DNA of 32,094 nt, taken from CAZVYJ01 sp964631565. GTDB taxonomy: Bacteria; Planctomycetota; Phycisphaerae; SM23-33. The number at the start of each line of letters is the position of its first letter. The stretch's first letter is position 1. The notes under the pieces were generated by a model. It did no database searches and was not told the origin of the DNA. It saw only the letters and a program-made list of their open reading frames with translations. The DNA lies in assembly GCA_964631565.1 (NCBI GenBank), contig CAZVYJ010000031.1, positions 1 through 32,094 of the forward strand. Direction: 5' to 3'. Shown here piece after piece: positions 1 through 8,698 of this stretch. The position numbers were made by a program, and so were the translations under genes.

Positions 1-270
1 TCGTACCGCGCCATCGCCGAGGCGACCGACGACGTGAAGAACAACCGCACCATACCCGTGCCGAGGTTTCTCCGCGACAGCTCGCACAGCGGGTCGGTCA
101 GGCAGTTCGGCCACGGGCAGGGCTACAAGTACAGCCACGATTACGAAGGCGGCGTCAGCCCCGATCAGTCCTATCTCGGCGTAAGCAGAACTTTCTACAC
201 GCCGACCGACCGCGGCTACGAAAAACACATCGCCGCGTACCTAGACTGGGTCAAAAAGCTGAAAGGCTGA
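1..270 (+). CDS. rarA: Replication-associated recombination protein A, C-terminal fragment
   Basis: The reading frame is open from base 1 to the stop at 268-270, so the gene begins upstream of the window and only about the last 89 residues are seen. They match the C-terminal tetramerisation region of RarA/MgsA, the AAA+ ATPase of the clamp-loader clade that acts at stalled replication forks. Recognisable family features are the IPVPRFLRDSS segment, the GHGQGYKYSHDY block (the E. coli protein has a G-Q-E-Y-R-Y-A-H-D version), and the FYTPTDRGYE motif followed by a short terminal helix. The ATPase domain with Walker motifs lies outside the window and cannot be checked. A GTG at 34 is an internal codon, not the start. 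Confidence is high from motif order, though it is a recognition by eye. Confidence 0.88.
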   Translation, partial: SYRAIAEATDDVKNNRTIPVPRFLRDSSHSGSVRQFGHGQGYKYSHDYEGGVSPDQSYLGVSRTFYTPTDRGYEKHIAAYLDWVKKLKG

Positions 271-373
271 TCGGAACAAATCTCATCGCGATAGCTTACA
301 GCGAATGGTCATTTTTTTATCGCAAGTCAGGACGGGTGGCACGGGATGCTTGCATACCGTGTTCCTTTATTCA

Positions 374-406
374 GGCAACACGGCTTGACAAGCAAGCCGT
401 GTTGCC
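374..406 (+). terminator. Perfect 14-bp hairpin downstream of rarA
   Basis: Bases 374-387 and 393-406 are perfect reverse complements (14-bp arms, 5-nt loop), lying between rarA and fau. The stem contains the CAACACGGCTTG core. The only T tract close behind is the short TTTT near 416-420, and a longer T run (about 312-318) lies before the hairpin, so this is not a textbook rho-independent terminator. It may be a factor-assisted terminator or a dispersed palindromic repeat. Confidence 0.45.
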
Positions 407-480
407 CATGAGCTGACATTTTGGCCTTATGCCTGCCGGCAAGGTTGACTTTCATCGGCTCAACATGAACAATTGGCGCC

Positions 481-1044
481 ATGAAGCATCATTTGCGTAA
501 AGAGATGAAAGTCGTTCTTGCGGCGATGCCGCCCCGGGCCGCCGCGGATAAAAGCCGCATCGCCTGCGAAAAGGTCATAGCCCTTGACGAGTTCCGCAAG
601 GCCACGGCGGTGATGCTCTACATGCCGATTGCCGGCGAAATCGACTCCACGGAAATCGCCCTCGCCGCATGGCGTTACGGTAAGACAGTGCTGGTGCCGC
701 GTATAGAGGTGGAATCGGCCGGCCACATGATAGCCGTCGAAACCGATTCGCTCGACGACGAAATGGCGACGGGAAGTTTCGGAATAAGGTATCCAGCCCG
801 GGGGCGTCCCTGGCCGATTGAAGACATAGATTTCATTGTGGTTCCGGCGCTGATATTCGATCGCCGAGGTCACCGCATCGGCCGAGGCGGGGGTTTCTAT
901 GACCGGTTCCTGGCTCAGCCGGGCATGCGGGCGATTGCCTGCGGGCTGGCCTTCGCCGAGCAGCTTATCGACCACCTCCCGAACCACGTGCACGACAAAC
1001 CGGTCGACATGCTCGTCACCGACGAACATTTTTTGAGATTTTGA
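481..1044 (+). CDS. fau: 5-formyltetrahydrofolate cyclo-ligase
   Basis: 187 residues, the usual length for this family, which converts 5-formyl-THF to 5,10-methenyl-THF using ATP and so salvages an inhibitory folate. The N-terminus has the expected K-x2-LR helix, residues 45-55 give the LYMPIAGEID strand-loop, and the strongly conserved substrate/ATP loop GRGGGFYDRF is at 134-143. The end has the DMLVTDE motif typical of the family. The ATG at 481 has no clear Shine-Dalgarno sequence. A second in-frame ATG at 505 has a GAG just ahead, but it would remove the conserved first helix, so 481 is preferred. The L,D-transpeptidase follows 53 bp downstream on the same strand. Cytoplasmic; no sign of dedicated regulation. 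Confidence 0.92.
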   Translation: MKHHLRKEMKVVLAAMPPRAAADKSRIACEKVIALDEFRKATAVMLYMPIAGEIDSTEIALAAWRYGKTVLVPRIEVESAGHMIAVETDSLDDEMATGSFGIRYPARGRPWPIEDIDFIVVPALIFDRRGHRIGRGGGFYDRFLAQPGMRAIACGLAFAEQLIDHLPNHVHDKPVDMLVTDEHFLRF

Positions 1045-1097
1045 GATTCAGCAGAACCCGGCCGCCTCGTCGGCGTCTTAAACTGCGGAGAATTAAC

Positions 1098-2222
1098 ATG
1101 GCAAAAGGACGTAACAACAGCAAACCCATCATAATTACAACGGCAGCCGTCATCCTCATCGCCGCCCTGGCGTGGTATTACTGGCCGACCGATGACGAAG
1201 AGACGCCGGACAACCCGGCCGACTCAGGACAGATGACGAGCAGCGGCGATAGCATCGATCACAGCGATACACCCGGCGATACCGGCGGCGGCACCGACCG
1301 CAGCGGCACACCCGGCAAATTTATTCCCGAGGACGATGAAGGCAGCACGGTCGGCGGCAACGATACGCCGCCAATCAAGGTGCCGCCGCCCAGCCCGACG
1401 ATGAGCGAATCCGAGGCACGCGACACCTACAAACAGGGCATGGCCCTGCTGGAAGCAGGCAGGATTATCGACGCCCGGACCGAGCTTTCGGCGGCGTATT
1501 TCTCCGACGCACTCGACGAGAAAACCCAGGATAAGCTCCGCGAAACGCTTACCGATATCGCCAACGACACGCTGTTTTCCGGCAAGGTCTACAAGGGCGA
1601 CCCGTACGTATACAACTATATCTTCCAGCCGGGCGACATATTGAAGGTAGTCGTCGGCCCGAAGCGCGAGGCGCTGCGAGTTCCCGACCAGCTGATAATG
1701 CAGATAAACGGGATCGACGAGGCGACGGCAAGCAAGCTGCAGCCGGGCAAGGACCTGAAATTCATCCGCGGCCCGTTCCACGCCGTGATATACAAGCACA
1801 ATTTCACGATGGATATATACCTCCAGCGCGACGACCTGCCGAAGACGTTCGTCCGCCGGCTGAAAGTCGGGCTGGGCAAAAACGGCGGCACGCCTGAAGG
1901 CCTGTGGCGTGTGAAGCTCGGCGGCAAGATGCCCAGGGCTGCATGGACGCCGGTGGCCGGCATGGGCGGCCCGCGGCACGTCATACGCTGGGAAGACGAC
2001 GACCCGGAATATCCGCTCGGCAAGAAGGGCTACTGGATAAGTCTCGAAGGCCTGGACGACAACACCAGGCCGCGCGGCGGATACGGCATACACGGCACCA
2101 ACGACCCGGACAGCATCGGCAAAGCCTATTCGCTGGGCTGCATCCGGCTGGCCGACGACGACATCGAGTTCGTGTTCTTCACGCTTTATGAATACCACTC
2201 GACGGTCGTGGTGAAACCTTAA
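1098..2222 (+). CDS. Membrane-anchored L,D-transpeptidase (YkuD domain) with LysM-like region
   Basis: 374 residues from the ATG at 1098, preceded by GCGGAG. The frame is open upstream to a TTG at 1041, but that leader is Arg-rich and lacks a ribosome binding site. Residues 10-28 form a single N-terminal membrane anchor, followed by a Gly/Asp/Pro-rich linker (30-100), a short TPR-like helical hairpin (105-155), a LysM-like stretch (about 163-225) and a YkuD catalytic domain (about 228-374). The active-site pattern is present: H332 in GIHGTND, then S346-x-G-C348-x-R350, with C348 the expected nucleophile. The family forms 3-3 peptidoglycan cross-links or attaches proteins to peptidoglycan in the periplasm. 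Peptidoglycan is thus probably the substrate; the specific reaction cannot be told from sequence. Confidence 0.88.
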   Translation: MAKGRNNSKPIIITTAAVILIAALAWYYWPTDDEETPDNPADSGQMTSSGDSIDHSDTPGDTGGGTDRSGTPGKFIPEDDEGSTVGGNDTPPIKVPPPSPTMSESEARDTYKQGMALLEAGRIIDARTELSAAYFSDALDEKTQDKLRETLTDIANDTLFSGKVYKGDPYVYNYIFQPGDILKVVVGPKREALRVPDQLIMQINGIDEATASKLQPGKDLKFIRGPFHAVIYKHNFTMDIYLQRDDLPKTFVRRLKVGLGKNGGTPEGLWRVKLGGKMPRAAWTPVAGMGGPRHVIRWEDDDPEYPLGKKGYWISLEGLDDNTRPRGGYGIHGTNDPDSIGKAYSLGCIRLADDDIEFVFFTLYEYHSTVVVKP

Positions 2223-2303
2223 GGTTTGGAGTTGCAGATTAAACAGGACATGCCTGCTAATGCTCTAGCGGCTTAGCAATTCAGCTTTCACGATTTTGTG
2301 TGC

Positions 2304-5300
2304 TTAGTTATCCGAGCTGCCGCCGAGCAGGCTCATGCGGGCGCCGCCGATCCGGACTTCCGGTATGCCTTCCGGCCAGAAGGTAAGCAGCAGCGTAAGG
2401 GCGTCGTTGCTCGCGTCGTAGGTGAACGTGAACGCGCCGTACCATCTGGGGAACTTGCGGACGAGCGTCACGCTCGTGCCCATATTCTGGCCGCCTTCGT
2501 AGTCCATGTCGTACTGCTCCCAGAAGCTGAGCGAGTACTTCTCGTTTATCTTGTAGTTCACGCCGAACGTGCCGACAGTGGAGTTCAGGTCGGTTATATG
2601 GCGGACGCCGAGGTAATATCGCAGCCGCGGGTCGCGCGACACCGCAAAGCCGGCGTCGACCCGGCCGAAGTCGTTGTTGTCGAAATCGTAGTTCATGTCG
2701 CTCATGAATACGGTCGAGTCCGATATCTGCCAGGTATAATCGGCGTTGAGGTGGCTTCGGCCGACACTGTATTCCGGACGATAGGTGTACGACCGCCCGT
2801 CGGCGGGATATTCCACGTAAGTCTCGTTGAACATGCCGAGCGTGACGTTCAGCCGCATCCAGTCAACGACTTCCTCTGCGCCGACCGGTCCGCGCTTGGT
2901 CTGCAATCGCTGGTTTACGCCGATCGACACGCCGCTGAGGTCGTAAAGGTGCTTCTCGATATCCGGATCCATCGGATAAAGGTTGTCCGGCATGACGCCG
3001 CCCGCGCCGGCGACCCACGCCACCAGCTGCGGCGTGATGATGTGCTTCAGCTGGTTGATATCCCAGAAGCGGCTTTTGACCTGGTCGTAGATTTTCCAGA
3101 TGTGCATGTTGGCCTTTACGCCGGCCTGCCCGTACGGCCTGAAGGTCTTGCCGTCTTCTTCCGGCTTGTCGCTCCAATAAGTCAGCCTGCCTACGGCGTA
3201 AGGAATAATCCGCAGCGGGAACCGTTCGCCGAAAGGCTGCATCGGCAGTTCGATTTCCTGCCTCGTATCGGCCCGGCCGAACGCCCCGCTGTCATCCTCG
3301 TGCAGGTCGTTATCCGGCCTGTAATTCTTCACGCCCAGGTGCGACTCGCTGTAGAAGCTCAGCCTGTCGCCCCAGAGCGGCTCGCCTATCCAGTGGAACC
3401 CCAGGTCGGGATACGAATCGGTCTGCGTAAGGAACCGGTTGGTCTTGTACTGCAGCAGGGTTGTGAACGCCCAGTTGTCGCGCTGCTTCATTGCGTATAT
3501 GAGCGTTTCCTGCTCCTTGCCGGCGAGGAATTCGTCTCTCTCGTATTTTTCCAGGAAGTTCCGGTCACAGATGTAGCTCAACTCGAACTGGAGCTGCCAG
3601 TCTTTCGGCAGATATTCCTTGTGGCGAACCAGCAGCCTGCCGCGGGTGTCGGGGGCCGGGATATCGTCGCGCTCGTCGCCGAAGTCATCCTTCATGCGGC
3701 GGTCCCACACGCCGTAGAGCTTCGAGTAGCCGGTATACTGCCGCCCTCGCGACTGGCGGGCATATTTCACGGTAACGCCGCCCATCACGCCCTGCTCGTA
3801 AACGTCCAGATCAAGATACGCGTTGACGCCTTCCGGCTTGGGAATGCCCATCAGTCGGAACAGGTGCCACTGCGTCTCGAAGCCCCAGCCGAAATCGCCC
3901 TCACGCCCGAACTGCACCCTGCGAAGCGGCGTGTTGCCCTGCGTGAAGTCGTCCTTGAGCTTCGGCCAGTACAGAACCGGGACCGACCTTATGTTGAAGG
4001 TCGTGTGCTCCATGTCGGCCATCCAGCTGGGCTTGCTCAGGCGCCGGCCGTCAGGTCCGTAAGGCGTCTGGTCCATGAGGTATACCTGCTTGGCGCCGAT
4101 GTGGTACGAAGGCGAATAGAAATCGCTAGTGGAGACCTTGGCGTCCTTGAACCACATTTCGCGTGCCGAAAGAATCCGTCCGACCTTCGCCCTGATGTAC
4201 ACCGGGATGTTCCGCTGCTCCTGTATCGTGCGGAAAACCGGCTCGATGACGAGTGCGCGATCGGTGATGAAATCGTAATAAGCCTCCGGCGCCCGCAGAT
4301 ACCGCTCGCCGCGGGCTATCACCACGTCGCCGAGCAGATAGACGCCGACTATCGTTTCGACTTCGCCCTTCTCGCCGTTAAGCTTGTCTTCGCCGAGGCC
4401 GTTCCCGCCTCCGAACTTCGGGCTGTACGGGCTGCGCTTTTCTTCCTTCTCGTCCGGCTTGCGCATCTCCGTGAAGATAACCGCCGTCTCGCTGCGAAGC
4501 TCGAGGAACAGGTCGCTGTCGGCATCTCCGCGGGAGAGATAAACATTGCCCGTGGCGACTATGACGCGTCGCTTCCGCTCCTTCTGGCCGGGCACAAGTT
4601 TCTGGTCGGGAATCGGCTCGATGTGGCCGGTTATCTTGTCGGCGTGATAGCTTACGTAGGTGGACGGGACCGAGGTCGGCCCCTTGGGGGCGGGCCTGGT
4701 CGCAGTCTCGTCGGAAATTTCGGAAGCTGAAGTTTCCGGCGCCGTTTTGGCCGGCGTTATGTCCGGCTCAGCGTCTTCGTCACTGTCGGTGGCATCGTCG
4801 GCTGTAGTTTCGCCGGTTTCAGCGGTTTCGCCGCCGGCTTCTTCGCCGGATTTCTCTCCGCCCTCATTGGCGGCAAAAACCAGCACTGGGGCTTCGTTGA
4901 TGACCGGTTCCTTTACGCCTTCAGCGGCCTTCTTGCGGGCCTCGACGCCCCGCTTGTACAGCGGGAAGTCTTCCGGCTTGCCTTCGGACTCCCGGCCGGG
5001 AACGTTGATAGCGCCATCGACGTCCAGGACGACCAGCATGACGCGGTCGTGGTTTTCTATGCCGCCCGGCTCGATGACGGCAGCGGGCTGCTGCCTGTCG
5101 CCTTCCATGTAAACCGTGATTTCATGGAGGTTTTCATCGGCTTCGCCGTAGTCGCTTATCCAGACAACGGCATCACGCCCGGTGAGCACGCGCTCGCCGA
5201 GAGTAAGCTTGAAATCACCCCGGATAATGGAAACTCGCCGGACCGAGTCGGCGAAGTTGTGAACTTCCCTGCCGGATATATCCGCGTTGCCCTGGATGCA

Positions 5301-5411
5301 CTGCGGCTCTTCGGCTGAAGCCGTCGCCGTCAGCGCGGACAGAAGTATCAGCGCGGCAAGGGCCGGCAGGAAGCTCCTTCTTCTCACCCATTTCCACGGA
5401 TGATCCTTCAT
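2304..5411 (-). CDS. lptD: LPS-assembly protein LptD (OstA/Imp-like outer-membrane barrel)
   Basis: About 1035 residues, larger than E. coli LptD. The ATG at 5411 gives a classic signal peptide (MKDHPWKWVRRRSF start, hydrophobic core, ATASA cleavage site). An in-frame TTG at 5435 has a better GGAG sequence and is the alternative start. Order of parts: signal peptide, a first OstA-like beta segment (GNADISG and following), an acidic Glu/Thr/Ala-rich disordered linker (roughly residues 185-250), a second OstA-like segment (GNVYLSRGDAD), then a long beta-strand-rich region rich in alternating aromatics ending in strand-like repeats, as expected for the LptD barrel. LptD inserts LPS into the outer leaflet of the outer membrane. 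The gene stands alone, facing the L,D-transpeptidase end-to-end. No LptE or SurA gene is nearby. The long antisense frame over it is a codon-bias shadow. Confidence 0.82.
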   Translation of the reverse strand: MKDHPWKWVRRRSFLPALAALILLSALTATASAEEPQCIQGNADISGREVHNFADSVRRVSIIRGDFKLTLGERVLTGRDAVVWISDYGEADENLHEITVYMEGDRQQPAAVIEPGGIENHDRVMLVVLDVDGAINVPGRESEGKPEDFPLYKRGVEARKKAAEGVKEPVINEAPVLVFAANEGGEKSGEEAGGETAETGETTADDATDSDEDAEPDITPAKTAPETSASEISDETATRPAPKGPTSVPSTYVSYHADKITGHIEPIPDQKLVPGQKERKRRVIVATGNVYLSRGDADSDLFLELRSETAVIFTEMRKPDEKEEKRSPYSPKFGGGNGLGEDKLNGEKGEVETIVGVYLLGDVVIARGERYLRAPEAYYDFITDRALVIEPVFRTIQEQRNIPVYIRAKVGRILSAREMWFKDAKVSTSDFYSPSYHIGAKQVYLMDQTPYGPDGRRLSKPSWMADMEHTTFNIRSVPVLYWPKLKDDFTQGNTPLRRVQFGREGDFGWGFETQWHLFRLMGIPKPEGVNAYLDLDVYEQGVMGGVTVKYARQSRGRQYTGYSKLYGVWDRRMKDDFGDERDDIPAPDTRGRLLVRHKEYLPKDWQLQFELSYICDRNFLEKYERDEFLAGKEQETLIYAMKQRDNWAFTTLLQYKTNRFLTQTDSYPDLGFHWIGEPLWGDRLSFYSESHLGVKNYRPDNDLHEDDSGAFGRADTRQEIELPMQPFGERFPLRIIPYAVGRLTYWSDKPEEDGKTFRPYGQAGVKANMHIWKIYDQVKSRFWDINQLKHIITPQLVAWVAGAGGVMPDNLYPMDPDIEKHLYDLSGVSIGVNQRLQTKRGPVGAEEVVDWMRLNVTLGMFNETYVEYPADGRSYTYRPEYSVGRSHLNADYTWQISDSTVFMSDMNYDFDNNDFGRVDAGFAVSRDPRLRYYLGVRHITDLNSTVGTFGVNYKINEKYSLSFWEQYDMDYEGGQNMGTSVTLVRKFPRWYGAFTFTYDASNDALTLLLTFWPEGIPEVRIGGARMSLLGGSSDN

Positions 5412-5453
5412 CAGGTTCTCGCAGTAATTCTTCAACCAACGCTCCAGCGCGGG

Positions 5454-5481
5454 ATTATACGACGGCAGGCCCCCAAGTCAA
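5454..5481 (-). promoter_or_regulatory. Sigma-70-type promoter of lptD
   Basis: Read on the minus strand: TTGACT (5481-5476), a 16-bp spacer, then a perfect TATAAT (5459-5454). The predicted transcription start is near 5447, only about 12 nt from the TTG and 36 nt from the ATG of lptD, so the leader is very short. Confidence 0.7.
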
Positions 5482-5627
5482 ACTGTTAAAGGGCCTTTCT
5501 TTGCGCCCAATCGCCACGCGCTGCGGCCTTTGACACTTGCAAAACTTCCCCGCCGGGACAAAAATGGCCGAGCGGAAGCGGCACGTCTGGGTTCAAAGAC
5601 AAAATATTCGACACAGAGATATGACCG

Positions 5628-5659
5628 GCCGGCGGCGAGCTTGTAAATCCCCCGCCGGC
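5628..5659. other. GC-rich inverted repeat upstream of tmk
   Basis: GCCGGCGG at 5628-5635 is the exact reverse complement of CCGCCGGC at 5652-5659, with a 16-nt AT-richer loop containing TTGTAA. It ends 17 bp before the tmk start. It could be a hairpin in the leader RNA or a protein-binding palindrome; nothing in the sequence decides which. Confidence 0.4.
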
Positions 5660-5676
5660 TGGCGATACTACCCGAC

Positions 5677-6309
5677 ATGATAAACCTGAGCGACAAACTT
5701 TACGGGCGGTTCATCGTTCTCGACGGGCCTGACGGCGCCGGCAAAAGCACGCAGCTCGACATGCTGGCCAAGTACCTCGGCGGGCTTGGCGTGCCGGTGT
5801 GCAGGGTTCGCGACCCCGGCGGCACGGTCATCGGCGAGAAGATACGCGAGATACTGCTGGACAAGTCGCACGACCGGATGCACGTCGCGTGCGAAGTGAT
5901 GCTCTACATGGCCAGTCGCGTCCAGCTGATGGCCGAGGTAATCAGCCCCGCTCTCGAAGAAGGCAAGTGTGTGCTTTCGGACCGGTGGGTTTCGTCCACA
6001 ATCGCCTACCAGGGCGCCGGCGGAACCGACACACGGTGGATCGAATCTCTGGCGGAGATAACCATGGGCGGCATCTGGCCGGACCTTACGATCCTGCTGG
6101 ACCTGCCGTCGGAAGTCGGGCTTGCCCGCGTCGGCAGCGAGCCGGACCGCATGGAGGCCAAGGGCCTGCAGTTCCACGAAAACGTCAGGCGGATTTTCCT
6201 TGACCAGGCCGAGTCGCACCCGGAAATGTTCGCCGTCATCGACGCATGCGGCGATATCAACGAAGTGCAGCAGCAGATACGCGACATTATCGAGAACCGG
6301 GACTTTTGA
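5677..6309 (+). CDS. tmk: Thymidylate kinase (dTMP kinase)
   Basis: 210 residues, normal for the family, which phosphorylates dTMP to dTDP for DNA synthesis in the cytoplasm. The P-loop GPDGAGKST is at 17-25, the dTMP-binding RDPGGT (usually R-E-P-G-G-T) is at 45-50, and SDRWVSSTIAYQGAGG at 101-116 is the DR-x-x-x-S-x-x-AYQG signature. The lid region around residues 150-165 follows. The start ATG at 5677 has no obvious Shine-Dalgarno sequence and lies 17 bp behind a GC-rich hairpin. holB begins 3 bp after the stop, so the two are one operon; tmk-holB adjacency is common in bacteria and supports both calls. Confidence 0.95.
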   Translation: MINLSDKLYGRFIVLDGPDGAGKSTQLDMLAKYLGGLGVPVCRVRDPGGTVIGEKIREILLDKSHDRMHVACEVMLYMASRVQLMAEVISPALEEGKCVLSDRWVSSTIAYQGAGGTDTRWIESLAEITMGGIWPDLTILLDLPSEVGLARVGSEPDRMEAKGLQFHENVRRIFLDQAESHPEMFAVIDACGDINEVQQQIRDIIENRDF

Positions 6310-6312
6310 GAG

Positions 6313-7416
6313 ATGATCGAACTCGCCGACATAGTTGGCCAGTCAGCCGCCGTCGAGCAGATTCAGAAGGCGATATCAGGCGACCGCACGCCGCACGCGT
6401 TCATGTTCGCCGGTCCTGACGGCGTCGGCCGCAGAACCACCGCAATCGCGACGGCCAAGCTGATGTTATGCAAATCGCCCCGCCAAAAGCCCCCCGCCGC
6501 GTGCGGAAAATGCGAAAGCTGCCGCATGATGGACGCCGACTCGCACCCGGATTTCCAGCTCGTCTACAAGGAGCTTGCGCAATTCCACGAAGACGCCGAC
6601 GTGCGCAGCCGCGTCATGCAGGACCTCGGCATCGACGTAATCCGAAGTTTTCTGCTCGCGCCCGCGGGCCGGGCGGCATCCATGGGCCGCGGCAAGGTTT
6701 TCGTCGTGCTCGAAGCGGAACTGATGAGCACAGCCGCACAGAACTCCATGCTCAAAACGCTCGAAGAGCCGCCCGAGGGCGTGCGGATAATCCTCATCTG
6801 CGAAAAGCCGGAGCAGATGCTGCCGACGACGCGCAGCCGCTGCTCGGTCGTGCGGTTCGGCCCGCTGCCGAAAGATTTCGTGGTGCAGAAACTTCTCGAG
6901 GCCGGCATAGGCGAGACCGAGGCGAACTTCTGGGCGGGCTTCACGGACGGCTCAGCCGGCGTCGCGCTCGCGCTGGCCGGCGAGGGGATGTACGAAATAA
7001 AGCGCGAGGTTATCGCCCACATCGCCGAACCGGGCGAAACCGAGCTTGGCGAATATCTGGCCGGGCTTACCGACAGGCTGGCTGAAAACGCCGTGAAGGC
7101 GGCCAAGGCGAGGGATGGCTCGACGCTTTCAAAGGCGCTGGCGACACGCAGGGCGACCGGCGTGATGCTGGAACTCATCGCCGGGGCGTACCGCGACGCC
7201 ATCACGCTTTCCGGCGGAGTCGGGCGGGACAAAATACACTCCGACCAGCTGCGGGCGATAGAAACGCTCGCCGGGCGGTTCGCCCCGCTGAAACTGGCTG
7301 AAATAATCGAACAGCTCAGTGAGTACGAGCGGCTGCTGTGGCGAAACGTCAACCCGAAGATAATCTGGGACAACGTCGCGATAACCTGCACATCCGCGAC
7401 GCCGCTGCGGATTTAG
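6313..7416 (+). CDS. holB: DNA polymerase III subunit delta-prime
   Basis: 367 residues. This is the non-hydrolysing clamp-loader subunit of the AAA+ family, which works with tau/gamma and delta to load the beta clamp. The Walker A equivalent GPDGVGRRT (34-42) has Arg in place of the catalytic Lys, as expected for delta-prime subunits that do not hydrolyse ATP. A zinc module is present with C53, C64, C67 and C70. The sensor/SRC region reads NSMLKTLEEPPEGVRIILIC and TTRSRCSVVRF, the SRC motif that supplies the arginine finger to the neighbouring subunit. GAGAG just ahead of the ATG serves as ribosome binding site. It is translationally close to tmk (3-bp gap). A weak AT-rich hairpin follows at 7442. 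Confidence 0.92.
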   Translation: MIELADIVGQSAAVEQIQKAISGDRTPHAFMFAGPDGVGRRTTAIATAKLMLCKSPRQKPPAACGKCESCRMMDADSHPDFQLVYKELAQFHEDADVRSRVMQDLGIDVIRSFLLAPAGRAASMGRGKVFVVLEAELMSTAAQNSMLKTLEEPPEGVRIILICEKPEQMLPTTRSRCSVVRFGPLPKDFVVQKLLEAGIGETEANFWAGFTDGSAGVALALAGEGMYEIKREVIAHIAEPGETELGEYLAGLTDRLAENAVKAAKARDGSTLSKALATRRATGVMLELIAGAYRDAITLSGGVGRDKIHSDQLRAIETLAGRFAPLKLAEIIEQLSEYERLLWRNVNPKIIWDNVAITCTSATPLRI

Positions 7417-7441
7417 GTTGATGACATCACAAGGGGAGCAT

Positions 7442-7466
7442 AAATAGGTCACATATTTTCCTATTT
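7442..7466 (+). terminator. Weak AT-rich terminator-like hairpin after holB
   Basis: AAATAGG at 7442-7448 pairs with CCTATTT at 7460-7466 across an 11-nt loop and runs straight into TT-A. Only two G-C pairs support the stem, so it would be a weak intrinsic terminator. It lies between the convergent holB and NIF3 genes. Confidence 0.35.
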
Positions 7467-7539
7467 TTATCGGTTGTCGTTCGGACATACGCATGTGAGG
7501 CTGTCGCTCCGCCCCCGTATGGTTGCCGTTCATATAACA

Positions 7540-8649
7540 CTAAAAAATCTCGAATGGATCGGCGTCTTTGCGGGACTGAACTACTGCAAGCGTCGGCATG
7601 AGTTTTTTCAGCCGGCCGGCCAGAGACTTCAGCGCAATGCGTTCGGAATTGGAATGACCGAGGCAGACCACAGTCATGCCGGAAGCGACAGCCGCCAGCG
7701 CGTCGTGGTGTCGCATCTCGCCGGTCAGGTACAGTTCCGCGCCCGCGGCGGCGGCCTTTCGGAACATGCTTCCCGCCGAGCCGGCCGAGCACGCCGCTAT
7801 GCTCACTCGCGGCGACTTGCGCGAGCCGGCCTTCGGAGAGGCGACCCACACCTTCTTTACTCCGGTTGCCTTCTTGACGCGATTGATGAGGCTCGTCACT
7901 GTCGCCGGTCGGCTCAGCCTCCCCACTCGCCCCATGCCGCAGCCGGGCGGAAAATCTTCGAGCGGATGAACATCGATGGCCGGATCCTCGTAGCTGTGGG
8001 CCGCACGGATTGCCGCCACCACGTCGCCCGCACGTTCGCGAGGCGCGATGACTTCGAAACGGAGTTCCTCGGTAACTTCGTGCTCGCAGGGCCGGCCGAT
8101 GCTAGGCCGCGTGCCTTCCTCGCCGCAGAACGTGCCTATGCCGTGGCAGAAAAACGCGCAGTCGTAGTAATTGCCTATCCGCCCCGCCCCGGCGCCGAAC
8201 GCCGCTTCGGCTACGCGCGACAGATCATCGCCCGGCAGGAACGTGACAATTTTGCACTGCCCGGAGCGGCTGAGCGGCTCGAGCACGCGCCGCGGACCGA
8301 TGCCCAGCACATCGGCGAGGACATCGTTGGTGCCGCCGGGGGCCGCGTCGAGCGCAGTATGGGTGGAATACACCGCTATGCCCTGCCGCACCGCCTGGTA
8401 AACCACAGGACTGCAGCCTGAAGTAATCCGCGAGACGGGCTTGAAGATAACAGGGTGATACGCCATGACCATCTGGGCCTTGGCCGCGACGGCCTCGGCG
8501 AGAACTTCCTCGGTCAGGTCGATGCAGAGCATCAGTTTTTTAACATCCGCGCCGCCGTCGCCGACAAGCAGGCCCACGTTGTCCCAGTCAGCCGCCAGTA
8601 CGGGCGGCGCAATTGAATCCAGTTCCTTCTTTACGTCGTCAACCTTCAT
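7540..8649 (-). CDS. NIF3-family dinuclear metal protein (DUF34, YqfO-type)
   Basis: 369 residues from the ATG at 8649, with a GGGGTC sequence ahead. The frame stays open to 8700 but that part only translates tandem repeats. The NIF3 halves are clear: the N-terminal part has the metal-site AYHPVIF and STHTALDAAPGGTND motifs, and the C-terminal part has LTGEMRHHDAL and CLGHSNSE. Between them, roughly residues 130-235, sits the extra PII-like domain that distinguishes the longer YqfO/CutA-like form from short E. coli YbgI. Members are often annotated GTP cyclohydrolase 1 type 2, but the biological reaction is not firmly established, so that name should be treated with caution. Same strand as the aminotransferase upstream, but separated from it by a repeat-filled 78-bp gap. 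Confidence 0.88.
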   Translation of the reverse strand: MKVDDVKKELDSIAPPVLAADWDNVGLLVGDGGADVKKLMLCIDLTEEVLAEAVAAKAQMVMAYHPVIFKPVSRITSGCSPVVYQAVRQGIAVYSTHTALDAAPGGTNDVLADVLGIGPRRVLEPLSRSGQCKIVTFLPGDDLSRVAEAAFGAGAGRIGNYYDCAFFCHGIGTFCGEEGTRPSIGRPCEHEVTEELRFEVIAPRERAGDVVAAIRAAHSYEDPAIDVHPLEDFPPGCGMGRVGRLSRPATVTSLINRVKKATGVKKVWVASPKAGSRKSPRVSIAACSAGSAGSMFRKAAAAGAELYLTGEMRHHDALAAVASGMTVVCLGHSNSERIALKSLAGRLKKLMPTLAVVQSRKDADPFEIF

Positions 8650-8668
8650 GACCCGACCCCTTATGAAA

Positions 8669-8689
8669 TTTCGGATTTCGGATTTCGGA
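8669..8689. repeat. Three tandem copies of TTTCGGA
   Basis: The 7-bp unit TTTCGGA occurs three times in a row (8669-8675, 8676-8682, 8683-8689), followed by a T run to 8695. On the other strand it reads as repeated AAATCCG. It lies between the aminotransferase stop and the NIF3 start. Confidence 0.85.
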
Positions 8690-8698
8690 TTTTTTAAC

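Noticed and set aside
460..1029. 189-residue minus-strand frame over fau
   Set aside because: Antisense shadow of fau, which has its full set of family motifs.
1224..2198. 324-residue minus-strand frame over the L,D-transpeptidase
   Set aside because: Shadow; no ribosome binding site or recognisable domain.
2256..2277. Inverted repeat GCTAA/TTAGC between the convergent transpeptidase and lptD genes
   Set aside because: Only five base pairs with a 12-nt loop and no T tract; too weak to call a terminator.
2298..4730. 810-residue open frame on the plus strand
   Set aside because: It is exactly antisense to lptD. The protein has no recognisable motif and the composition expected from reverse-complemented GC-rich codons; the LptD frame has a signal peptide, promoter and domain match.
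7474..8421. 315-residue plus-strand frame over the NIF3 gene
   Set aside because: Antisense shadow; the NIF3 metal motifs are on the other strand.
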